DNA of 15,439 nucleotides, taken from positions 1 to 15,439 of the forward strand of contig JAGOCU010000017.1 of the NCBI GenBank assembly GCA_017998555.1, read 5' to 3'. Below are positions 1 to 6,693 of the stretch, one piece after another; the stretch's first letter is position 1, and every line of letters starts with the position of its first letter. Position numbers and translations under genes: made by a program. This DNA comes from Thermoflexales bacterium (GTDB lineage Bacteria > Chloroflexota > Anaerolineae > J036 > Brachytrichaceae). Under the pieces are notes generated by a model. The model had not been told where the DNA came from, made no database searches, and saw only the letters and a list, made by a program, of their open reading frames with translations.

Positions 1-899
1 TCGTCGTGGGCGCGCGGCCGATAGACGAAAGTCCCCCCATTGACCGCATCCTCACGCAGGGTGACGATGCTCCAACCGGTAAAGACCCGGGCGGCCTCAA
101 ATACATCCTGCTGGGTGTAGCCGTTGTCGGCGCCGACCGTATGCAGTTCGAGCAATTCGCGGCCGTAGTTCTCGTTGATTTTGCCGCGGACATTGCTGTC
201 GTTGTCGAGCGACTGCAGCACGGCCGGGCTCTTGGCGCTTGCGCCGAGCAGTTCCCGAAAGGAGCCCATCGCATGCGGGCGAATCGCGCTGCGGTCATCA
301 TCAGGCTTGAGCAGGTAATCGAACTTCTTGTTGAAACCGACGTTGAAGTGGTTGTTCCAGAAGTCGACCATGACTTCGTGGAGTTGGCGCCGGCTGTAGA
401 CCGCCCGTATCACAGCAGCCTGCTGCAGGTCAAGCAGAATATCCCGCCGGATCCCCGGCCCGCGAGGGTCGCCCGTGTATTTCTGCAGGATTTGGCCAGG
501 GGTCATGGTCAACGTATCGAGCGGCGCCAGTCGGCGCTCAATGTCAGCATCTTCAGGCCCGGAGGCGGCCGCAAGCTGCTCATCGACAAAGGCATCCAGC
601 CCCATCCGGGCGATGCGCTCAACGTCGCCGGCCCGCGGACCAAACATGATGCGGTTGGCGGCCAGCCAGGCCTGAGCAAGCGCCATTTCGGGCAGCGCCG
701 CGGTTGGCAATGCTGGAGAGGCGGTCGCAGGCAGCGCCGCCGCGGTCGGCCCGGCCGGGGGCACGGTGGGCGTTTCGACGACAAGCTGCTGGGTCGCTGG
801 CGCCCGGCTGCAAGCCGCCAGGGCGGAGGCTGCGGCGCCCAGTTTGAGAAACCGGCGTCGGTTCAACGTCAGGCCGGATCTGTCAGACTCATGTTCCAT
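1..899 (-). CDS. DUF1800 family protein, Tat lipoprotein signal (3' end cut by window edge)
   Basis: I translated the minus strand from an ATG at 899-897, preceded by an AGGCGG-like Shine-Dalgarno. The visible 299 residues start with a twin-arginine lipoprotein signal (RRRFLKLGAAASALAAC, about residues 14-30), then an Ala/Pro-rich linker. The DUF1800 pattern follows: LAANRIMFGPRAGDVERIA near residue 80, MVDFWNNHFNV near 180, and INENYGRELLELHTVG near 240. DUF1800 proteins are exported bacterial proteins of unknown biochemical role, often encoded next to DUF1501 genes, so the partner may lie beyond the left edge. The typical family length is about 450-550 aa, so roughly half is missing here. 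The gene diverges from the amidoligase operon across a 91-base gap. The family call is secure; no function can be given. Confidence 0.9.
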   Translation of the reverse strand, partial: MEHESDRSGLTLNRRRFLKLGAAASALAACSRAPATQQLVVETPTVPPAGPTAAALPATASPALPTAALPEMALAQAWLAANRIMFGPRAGDVERIARMGLDAFVDEQLAAASGPEDADIERRLAPLDTLTMTPGQILQKYTGDPRGPGIRRDILLDLQQAAVIRAVYSRRQLHEVMVDFWNNHFNVGFNKKFDYLLKPDDDRSAIRPHAMGSFRELLGASAKSPAVLQSLDNDSNVRGKINENYGRELLELHTVGADNGYTQQDVFEAARVFTGWSIVTLREDAVNGGTFVYRPRAHD

Positions 900-969
900 G
901 CCGCCTATTGTGGAGCCAGATGCCATAATGCCAGGCGAAACATGCAAAAACCGCGTAAAGCCGGCCGTC

Positions 970-978
970 TGGTATATT
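970..978 (+). promoter_or_regulatory. Candidate extended -10 promoter of the amidoligase operon
   Basis: The bases read TGG-TATATT, an extended -10 element (TGn followed by a 5/6 match to TATAAT). There is no recognisable -35 box 16-18 bases upstream, which is normal for extended -10 promoters. The expected transcription start near 984-986 would leave only about 6 bases before the ATG at 991. No Shine-Dalgarno is visible there, which fits a near-leaderless mRNA. This is a pattern match only. Confidence 0.35.
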
Positions 979-990
979 CGCGCGCCGAAC

Positions 991-1710
991 ATGAATAGAC
1001 AGTATTTCAAGTGGCACAGCCCGTCTCTCAGCCGGGAGATGGAATTGCTCGTCTTCGGCCACGCCGGGGCGCGTTTGCTGGTCTTCCCCACCTCAAAGGG
1101 CAAGTATTACGAGTGGGAAGACCGCGGCATGATGCGGGTGCTGGGCGATCACATTGACAGCGGAAACCTCCAGGTGTTCTGCGTCGACAGCGTGGATGCC
1201 GAGAGTTGGTACAACTACGGCGCGCATCCCAGTCAACGCGGCTACCGGCAGACCCAGTACTTTTGGTATATCGTCAACGAGGTGCTGCCCCTCAGCGTGT
1301 CAATGAACGGAAATCCCTTTCTGATTTCGGCCGGCGCCAGCTTTGGGGCCTTCCACGCGATCGCGATCGCGCTCAAATACCCTGATCTGTTTGGGCGGGC
1401 GCTCGGCTTGAGCGGGTTGTACGACATTCGACGCTTCACCCGCGGCTATTCGGACGACAACATCTACTTCAACAACCCGGCAGATTTCATCCGCAATGAG
1501 TCCGATCCGGGACGGCTGGCGGCCTTGCGCCGACTTGACATCATTCTGGCAACCGGGCGAGACGATCGGATGCGCTCAGAAAGCCAGGCGCTCTCGGCAA
1601 CCCTGTGGGAAAAGGGGATTGGGAATGCGCTGCGCCTGTGGGATGGCTGGTCCCATGATTGGCCTTACTGGGAGCAAATGATGCGTCTGTATGTGGGAGG
1701 GCACGACTGA
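991..1710 (+). CDS. Alpha/beta-hydrolase fold esterase family protein (copy A)
   Basis: This 239-aa cytoplasmic protein has no signal peptide. It shows the esterase-D-like alpha/beta-hydrolase layout: the nucleophile elbow GASFG with Ser117, a candidate acid at Asp191/Asp192 (ATGRDD), and a catalytic-type His222 in SHDWPYW. The motif DDNIYFNNP near residues 155-163 is shared with the next gene. I chose ATG 991 because similarity to the paralogue begins at once (KWHS... versus GWHS...). Upstream in-frame ATGs would add residues unlike the family. It is first in the operon and overlaps the next gene by one base. The family can hydrolyse esters, thioesters or peptides, or transfer acyl groups; the substrate is unknown. 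Its position beside amide ligases suggests editing, release or cyclisation of their product. Confidence 0.85.
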   Translation: MNRQYFKWHSPSLSREMELLVFGHAGARLLVFPTSKGKYYEWEDRGMMRVLGDHIDSGNLQVFCVDSVDAESWYNYGAHPSQRGYRQTQYFWYIVNEVLPLSVSMNGNPFLISAGASFGAFHAIAIALKYPDLFGRALGLSGLYDIRRFTRGYSDDNIYFNNPADFIRNESDPGRLAALRRLDIILATGRDDRMRSESQALSATLWEKGIGNALRLWDGWSHDWPYWEQMMRLYVGGHD

Positions 1711-2444
1711 TGGACCGCAAACTCGACGGATGGCACAGTGACCGGCTGAACCGGCACATGGAAATCGTGACCTATGGTCATTACGGCTTCCCCCTGCTGT
1801 TCTTCCCGACTGCGGCCGCCGACTATCTTGAGTACGAGCGCTTCCTCATGATCGACGCCATTGCGCCGTTCATTGACAGCGGCAAAGTCAAGGTGTTCTC
1901 GATCAACAGCATCAACAATGAGGCCTGGCTCAACGACCGAGTCCATCCGCGGGATGCCGCACTGCGCCAACAGGCCTATAACGGCTACGTCACCGAGGAA
2001 GTGGTGCCGTATATCTGGTCGAGCTGCCAGGGTCGCCTTGGCATCATTACCACCGGTGCCAGTCTGGGGGCCTTTCATTGCGCCAACCAGGTCTTCCGGC
2101 GTCCCGATCTGTTCGACGGGATGATCGCCATGAGCGGCGCCTACGATATCCGCGGTTACTATCACGGCGATCACTACGACGACAACATCTATTTCAACAA
2201 CCCAGTCGACTACCTGTCAAACCTGGGCGATGGCGCAGACCTGACGCGGCTGCGCGCGAAACGGCACCTTCACGTGCTGACCGGCCAGGGAGCGTATGAA
2301 AACGCCAACGCGTCTCGCCGGCTGTCGGGCATCCTGTCGGCCAAACGGATTCCCCACGAATTGGACATCTGGGGGTACGATATGCCCCATGACTGGCCGA
2401 CCTGGCGGGCCATGCTGCCGCACTACCTGGCCACGCGTTTCTAG
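1710..2444 (+). CDS. Alpha/beta-hydrolase fold esterase family protein (copy B)
   Basis: This 244-aa paralogue of the preceding gene starts at an ATG that overlaps the previous stop by one base (TGATG), so translation is probably coupled. Shared landmarks in order are: GWHSDRLNRHME at the N-terminus, a GASLG elbow with Ser118, DDNIYFNNP near 158-166, and His227 in MPHDWPTW. The acid position differs. Where copy A has GRDD, this copy reads GQGAYE, so Glu197 three residues on is the best candidate acid. No signal peptide is present. Two hydrolases in tandem suggest divided labour (two substrates or two steps) or an obligate hetero-oligomer. The fold is clear; the substrate is unknown. Confidence 0.85.
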   Translation: MDRKLDGWHSDRLNRHMEIVTYGHYGFPLLFFPTAAADYLEYERFLMIDAIAPFIDSGKVKVFSINSINNEAWLNDRVHPRDAALRQQAYNGYVTEEVVPYIWSSCQGRLGIITTGASLGAFHCANQVFRRPDLFDGMIAMSGAYDIRGYYHGDHYDDNIYFNNPVDYLSNLGDGADLTRLRAKRHLHVLTGQGAYENANASRRLSGILSAKRIPHELDIWGYDMPHDWPTWRAMLPHYLATRF

Positions 2445-2450
2445 ACCCTG

Positions 2451-2468
2451 GGGCGCCATGCGGCGCCC
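2451..2468 (+). other. Intercistronic GC hairpin
   Basis: A perfect 7-bp inverted repeat (GGGCGCC / GGCGCCC) with a 4-base loop lies 6 bases after the stop of hydrolase B, in the 72-base gap before the first ATP-grasp gene. This is the largest gap inside the operon. No T-run follows, so it is unlikely to be a strong terminator. It could be an mRNA stability or attenuation element that sets hydrolase output apart from ligase output. At this GC content such a stem can also arise by chance. Confidence 0.3.
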
Positions 2469-2516
2469 AACCAGCGCCCACGACGTCGCGCAAAACCAAG
2501 TGCTTTCGGAGGAACC

Positions 2517-3440
2517 ATGAAGAAAATCGGAATTATCGTAGGACGCGAATGGTCATGGCCGCCCGCCTTTATCGAGGAAGTGAACAAACGGAACGCCGGC
2601 GTGACCGCCGAGTTTGTCAAGATGGGCGGCACACGGATGAACGAAGCCAATCCGTATGCCGTCATCGTGGATCGAATCTCCCACGAGGTCCCCTACTTCC
2701 GTTCGTATCTCAAGAGCGCCATGCTCCAGGGTACCCGGGTGGTCAACAATCCATTTATGTGGACGGCCGACGACAAGTTCTTTGGCGCATCGCTTATTAC
2801 GAAGCTGGGGGTGGCCAGCCCCAAGACAGTCGTGCTGCCCAACAAGGATTATGTGCCTGGGATTGTCCATACCGAGAGCCTGCGCAACCTGGAATACCCG
2901 GTGCCCTGGCAGGACCATATCGACTATCTGGGCGGTTTCCCGGTCGTGCTCAAGGATGCCCACGGCGGTGGCTGGAAGAACGTCAGCATCGTCAAGACCT
3001 GGGACGACATGTGGCGGGCCTACAACGATTCAGGGCTTCTGACAATGGTGCTGCAGGAATTCATCAAGTGGGACAACTATCTGCGCTGCATGTGCATCGG
3101 CCAGAAGGAGATCCTTGTCAGCAAGTACGATCCGGACAAGCGCCAGTATCTGGCGCACGATCTGTCGCCCGAGATGCACGCCCGCGTTGTGGCCGATTCG
3201 CTCAAGATCGTCAAGGCCCTCGGCTACGACATGAACACGATTGAGTATGCGGTGCGCGACGGCGTGCCCTATGCCATCGACTTCATGAACCCGGCGCCCG
3301 ACATGGACGTCTACTCGACCGGCCAGGACTACCACCGCTGGTGCGTGGAGAAGATGGCCGACATGTGCATCGACTATGCCTTGAATCCCCAACCTCAGAT
3401 CAACGAACTGACTTGGGCGGCAATGTTTGGCGCCGCCTAG
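2517..3440 (+). CDS. RimK-like ATP-grasp carboxylate-amine/thiol ligase
   Basis: This 307-aa protein follows a strong Shine-Dalgarno (GGAGG at 2508-2512). The order of parts is an N-terminal Rossmann-like pre-ATP-grasp domain (MKKIGIIVGR), the linker segment VVNNPFMWTADDKFF near 75-89, and then the ATP-grasp core. Candidate ATP and metal residues are Lys146 in FPVVLKDAHGGGW (glycine-rich loop), Gln180-Glu181 in MVLQEF, Glu243 in NTIEYAV, and Asp255/Asn258 in YAIDFMNP. Enzymes of this superfamily form an acyl-phosphate from ATP and a carboxylate, then join it to an amine or thiol. It resembles the RimK/LysX/glutathione-synthetase branch, but I cannot assign the substrate. It is followed 24 bases later by a second, structurally different ATP-grasp gene. 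Confidence 0.85.
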   Translation: MKKIGIIVGREWSWPPAFIEEVNKRNAGVTAEFVKMGGTRMNEANPYAVIVDRISHEVPYFRSYLKSAMLQGTRVVNNPFMWTADDKFFGASLITKLGVASPKTVVLPNKDYVPGIVHTESLRNLEYPVPWQDHIDYLGGFPVVLKDAHGGGWKNVSIVKTWDDMWRAYNDSGLLTMVLQEFIKWDNYLRCMCIGQKEILVSKYDPDKRQYLAHDLSPEMHARVVADSLKIVKALGYDMNTIEYAVRDGVPYAIDFMNPAPDMDVYSTGQDYHRWCVEKMADMCIDYALNPQPQINELTWAAMFGAA

Positions 3441-3464
3441 AAGAGGCTTCGGGGTACCCGAATC

Positions 3465-4853
3465 ATGACCCATCTGCGTGATGCGATCGACACCTACCAC
3501 GGATTGCTGACCGACGATATCGCCGCCGACAGCAACTTCCATCTCGAAGACCAGCACCGCCGGCGCAACCTCTACTTTGGCACCCGCCCGCTCTCAAGCG
3601 TGCTGCGTCCACGCTTCCTTACCACCGAGCAATATCACTACCTGCAGCGCTCACTCAAGCTCATCCTGCCGGCGTTCAACAAGGCCGAATCCGCCGCGCT
3701 CGAGCGGCCGGATGTGCTCGAGCAGTTCATGCTCTCGGATTGGGAGAAGCAGTTGATCCCCTTCAATCCCGGCTTCTCCTCGAGTCCGAACGCGCGGATG
3801 GACTGTTTTTACGTCACCGACGATGTCGAGATCGGCACATTGATGATGACGGAGTACAACGCCGAGACACCCGCGGCGGTGGCCTACGGGGATGTCCTGT
3901 CGGACATGTTCTACGGGTTGCCCGCCATGCGGCTTTTCGAGCGCGAGTACGAGGTCCGGTCCCTGCCGGGCCGGCATCATATGCTGCATGCCCTCAACGA
4001 TGCCTATGCGAAATCAGGCGTTGGCGCGCCGGGCGAGCGGATGCGGATTGCCATCGCCGACTGGAAGGAAGTGCCGACCTATAGCGAGTTTGTGCTGTTC
4101 AGAGACTACTTCCGCGAAATGGGCTACGAGTGCGTCATCGCTGACCCGCGGGAAATGGAGTATGTCAACGGCAAGTTGATCGTCCTTGACGAACAGGGCA
4201 AACCCTTTCATGCCACGATGGTCTACAAGCGGGTGCTGCTGACCGAATTGGTCACCCGCAGTCCGGAGGGACTCGCCCACCCGATCATCCGGGCGGTCAA
4301 TGACCGCAAGGCCTGCCTGTCAAACCCCTACCGCTGCAAGATCCTGCATCAGAAAGCCAGTCTGGCCGTGCTGAGCGATGAGCGCAACGAGGCGTTGTTC
4401 AGCGCCGCCGAGGTCCGGGCGATACGGACCTTCATCCCGTGGACGCGCGAATTGAGCGAGCGCCACACCCTGTACGAGGGCGCGCGGGTTGATCTCGTGC
4501 CGTTCGCCCGCGACAACAAGGACATGCTCGTTCTCAAACCCAACGACGAATACGGCGGCAAGGGCATCGTGCTCGGCTGGACGGTCGACCAGGCGGAGTG
4601 GGAGCAGAAGATCGCCGACTATCTCAGGGAGAAGGCCATTGTCCAACGCAAGGTTGTCATACCAAGCGAGCCCTACCCCAGCTTTGTGGATGGGCATGCC
4701 CAGGTCATCGACCGGATGCTCGACACCGACCCGTATATCTGGGACAGCCAATACGCAAGCGGCTGCCTGACCCGGCTCTCAACGGCCGCCCTGCTGAATG
4801 TCACCGCCGGCGGCGGCTCAACGGTTCCAACCTACGTGATCGAAAAGCGCTGA
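3465..4853 (+). CDS. Circularly permuted ATP-grasp amidoligase
   Basis: This 462-aa protein shows circularly permuted ATP-grasp signatures. An acidic metal-site-like segment MMTEYNAETPA (128-138) comes early. The nucleotide-binding strand and Gly loop MLVLKPNDEYGGKGIVLGW (354-372) come late, followed by IVQRKV and a C-terminal AGGGSTVPTYVI. In normal ATP-grasp enzymes the Lys/Gly-loop segment precedes the acidic metal site, so the order is reversed here. Relatives include glutathionylspermidine-synthetase-like and COG2308 enzymes, which are predicted to make amide bonds in unknown metabolites or peptide tags. Common COG2308 partners (alpha-E and transglutaminase-like genes) are absent from this window. 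The start is fixed: the preceding gene's TAG lies 24 bases upstream in the same frame with no other start between. No clear Shine-Dalgarno is seen, so translation may be coupled. Confidence 0.8.
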   Translation: MTHLRDAIDTYHGLLTDDIAADSNFHLEDQHRRRNLYFGTRPLSSVLRPRFLTTEQYHYLQRSLKLILPAFNKAESAALERPDVLEQFMLSDWEKQLIPFNPGFSSSPNARMDCFYVTDDVEIGTLMMTEYNAETPAAVAYGDVLSDMFYGLPAMRLFEREYEVRSLPGRHHMLHALNDAYAKSGVGAPGERMRIAIADWKEVPTYSEFVLFRDYFREMGYECVIADPREMEYVNGKLIVLDEQGKPFHATMVYKRVLLTELVTRSPEGLAHPIIRAVNDRKACLSNPYRCKILHQKASLAVLSDERNEALFSAAEVRAIRTFIPWTRELSERHTLYEGARVDLVPFARDNKDMLVLKPNDEYGGKGIVLGWTVDQAEWEQKIADYLREKAIVQRKVVIPSEPYPSFVDGHAQVIDRMLDTDPYIWDSQYASGCLTRLSTAALLNVTAGGGSTVPTYVIEKR

Positions 4854-4873
4854 ACGCGACGACCGCGGCGCAA

Positions 4874-4878
4874 GGGAG
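4874..4878 (+). promoter_or_regulatory. Ribosome binding site fixing the GTG start at 4886
   Basis: GGGAG sits 7 bases before GTG 4886 and decides the start of the GCS2-type ligase. The open frame runs much further upstream through the end of the previous gene, but residues before 4886 do not look like this family. The IGIEEEYQIVD signature begins just 7 residues after this GTG. Confidence 0.7.
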
Positions 4879-4885
4879 AAAATCT

Positions 4886-5998
4886 GTGAAGGCACCCACG
4901 TTCAACATCGGGATTGAGGAAGAGTACCAGATCGTCGATCCGGAAACGCGCGAGCTCAAGTCGTATATCACCCAACTGATCGAAGAGGCGGGCAAGATGC
5001 GCATCTTCGAGAGCATGAAGCCTGAGCTGCATCAGTCGATGGTCGAGGTGGGCACCGATATCTGCAACACACCCGCCGACGCAAAACGCGAACTGATCAG
5101 CCTGCGACGCGACCTGATGGCGCTGGCGGCGCGCAAGGGGCTGAAGATCGTCTCAGCCGGCACCCACCCGTTCTCCAACTGGATGGACCAGCCCATCACT
5201 CCGCTGGAGCGATACATGGGCGTGCGGGCCGACATGGCCGTCCTCGCTCAGCAGCTCTTGATTTTCGGCACCCACGTTCACATTGGCATCGAAGACCCCG
5301 AGGTCATGATCGATGTCATGAACGTCGCGCGCTATCTCATCCCGCATGTGCTCTGCCTCTCAACCAGTTCGCCTTTCTGGGTCGGAAACGATACCGGCCT
5401 GAAGAGCTATCGGAGCGTGATCTTCAAGAATTTCCCGCGCTCGGGCACGGCGCCCGTCTTCGCGTCACACGGCGAGTACCAGAACTACGTGAAAACGCTG
5501 GTCAAGACCGGCACCATTCCCGACGCGTCCAAAATCTGGTGGGATTGCCGGCCCAACCACAAGTACCCCACCCTGGAGTTCCGGGTGTGCGACGTCTGCA
5601 CCCGTGTTGACGAGGCCGTTTGCATGGCGGCGATCTTCCAGGCGATCTGCTACAAGTGCTGGAAGCTGCGCAGCAGCAATATGACCTTCCGGATCTACCC
5701 CACCACGATGATTGACGAGAACAAGTGGCGGGCGGTCCGCTACGGTCTGGACGGCAAGCTCATCGACTTTGGCAAGCAGGAAGAGAAGCCCGCCCGTGAG
5801 CTCATCAAGGAAATGCTCGAATGGTTTATCGGCGATGTCGTGGATGAACTGGGCAGCCGCAAGGAAGTGGAGTACGCCTATCGGATTCTTGAGGAAGGCA
5901 GCAGCGCCGATCGTCAACTCCGGGTTTTTCGCGAGACGGGCAGCCTCAAGTCAGTGGTCGACCATCTGATTCGCGAATCTGAAGAAGGCGTGGTCTAG
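4886..5998 (+). CDS. Carboxylate-amine ligase, YbdK / glutamate-cysteine ligase family 2
   Basis: The protein is 370 aa, matching the roughly 370-aa length of E. coli YbdK. It starts with the GCS2 signature NIGIEEEYQIVDPETREL (Glu11-Glu13), then ELHQSMVEVGTD (47-58), ISLRRDL, GTHVHIG (128-134) and WWDCRPNHKYPTLEFRVCD (218-236). These last segments supply the acidic and basic residues expected at the ATP/Mg and substrate sites. Family members use ATP to activate a carboxylate, often the gamma-carboxyl of glutamate, and join it to an amine. YbdK itself has weak gamma-glutamyl-cysteine ligase activity, while other members make unrelated amides. It lies 32 bases after the permuted ATP-grasp gene and is the third amide-forming enzyme in the operon. 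Glutamate as substrate is plausible but not shown. Confidence 0.9.
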   Translation: MKAPTFNIGIEEEYQIVDPETRELKSYITQLIEEAGKMRIFESMKPELHQSMVEVGTDICNTPADAKRELISLRRDLMALAARKGLKIVSAGTHPFSNWMDQPITPLERYMGVRADMAVLAQQLLIFGTHVHIGIEDPEVMIDVMNVARYLIPHVLCLSTSSPFWVGNDTGLKSYRSVIFKNFPRSGTAPVFASHGEYQNYVKTLVKTGTIPDASKIWWDCRPNHKYPTLEFRVCDVCTRVDEAVCMAAIFQAICYKCWKLRSSNMTFRIYPTTMIDENKWRAVRYGLDGKLIDFGKQEEKPARELIKEMLEWFIGDVVDELGSRKEVEYAYRILEEGSSADRQLRVFRETGSLKSVVDHLIRESEEGVV

Positions 5999-6011
5999 GC
6001 CGCGCCAGCCC

Positions 6012-6015
6012 GAGG
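6012..6015 (+). promoter_or_regulatory. Ribosome binding site fixing the GTG start at 6022
   Basis: GAGG lies 6 bases before GTG 6022. The next codons give SHHHFLVVAGNIGVGKST, which places the P-loop about 10 residues in, the normal position for deoxynucleoside kinases. Confidence 0.6.
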
Positions 6016-6021
6016 CGGGTC

Positions 6022-6639
6022 GTGTCGCATCATCACTTTCTGGTTGTCGCCGGCAACATTGGCGTCGGCAAGTCGACCCTGGTCGAGGGTCTCGCCCGGC
6101 GCCTGGGCTGGCAGGCGGCATTTGAGCCACACGCGGAAAACCCGTATCTCGACGACTTCTACCAGTCCATGGCGACCTGGAGCTTCCACTCGCAGACCTT
6201 CTTTCTATCAAAACGCCTGGAGCAGCATTTCCGCATCGGGCTGCGCGAAACGTCGGTCATTCAGGACCGCAGTCTGTATGAGGACGCCGAAATCTTTGCC
6301 CGAAATCTGTTCGAACAGGGGCACATGAGCGCCCGCGACTGGCGGACCTATCACGAGCTCTACACCACCATGTCAATGGCGATCCCAGCGCCGGACCTGG
6401 TCATCCACCTGCGCGCGCCTGTGTCCACCCTGCTGGAGCGCATTGCGGAACGCAACCGCGGCTACGAGCAGGCGATTCCGCCCGAATACCTGGAACGCCT
6501 GAACGATCTCTACGATCGCTGGGCGGCTGCCTTTCAGCTCTGCCCGCTGGCAGACATCGATGCGCGGACACTCGATTGGCGGAAAGACGACGACCTCGAC
6601 CAGGTGGTCGAGGTCGTGCGGCAGCGCCTCGGGCGCTAG
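6022..6639 (+). CDS. Deoxynucleoside kinase (dNK/Dck/Dgk type)
   Basis: At 205 aa this matches the bacterial deoxyadenosine/deoxyguanosine kinase family. The P-loop is GNIGVGKST (11-19). Glu35 in AAFEPHAENPYLDDFY is the candidate catalytic base and substrate contact. The DRSLYEDAEIF segment (82-92) carries the DRS motif, and the LID-like Arg run LLERIAERNRGYE spans 137-149. These enzymes phosphorylate deoxynucleosides to 5'-monophosphates for salvage in the cytoplasm. It is the last gene of the plus-strand operon, 23 bases after the YbdK-like ligase and just before the terminator. A role within the ligase pathway, for example phosphorylating a nucleoside-like intermediate, is possible. Simple co-transcription of a housekeeping gene is at least as likely. 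Nucleoside specificity cannot be read from sequence. Confidence 0.9.
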   Translation: MSHHHFLVVAGNIGVGKSTLVEGLARRLGWQAAFEPHAENPYLDDFYQSMATWSFHSQTFFLSKRLEQHFRIGLRETSVIQDRSLYEDAEIFARNLFEQGHMSARDWRTYHELYTTMSMAIPAPDLVIHLRAPVSTLLERIAERNRGYEQAIPPEYLERLNDLYDRWAAAFQLCPLADIDARTLDWRKDDDLDQVVEVVRQRLGR

Positions 6640-6652
6640 CGCAAATGTCTGG

Positions 6653-6687
6653 AAGCGATCTCCCCGGCGAAGCCGGGGAGATCGCTT
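6653..6687. terminator. Bidirectional hairpin terminator between convergent operons
   Basis: A perfect 16-bp inverted repeat (AAGCGATCTCCCCGGC / GCCGGGGAGATCGCTT) surrounds a GAA loop. It starts 14 bases after the deoxynucleoside kinase stop and ends 6 bases past the stop of the facing minus-strand ATP-grasp gene. The symmetric stem can act on both strands. The T-tract is short (CTTTCC on plus, GCTTCC on minus), so release may rely mostly on the very stable stem. Confidence 0.85.
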
Positions 6688-6693
6688 TCCGAA

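Noticed and set aside
3449..3461. Small inverted repeat TCGGG-GTA-CCCGA between the two ATP-grasp genes
   Set aside because: A 5-bp stem with a 3-base loop is expected by chance in DNA of this base composition, and no T-run or known site accompanies it.
4598..4885. Upstream extension of the GCS2-type ligase into the permuted ATP-grasp gene
   Set aside because: The ligase family begins at the IGIEEEY motif just after GTG 4886, which has its own GGGAG site. The extension overlaps a real gene in another frame.
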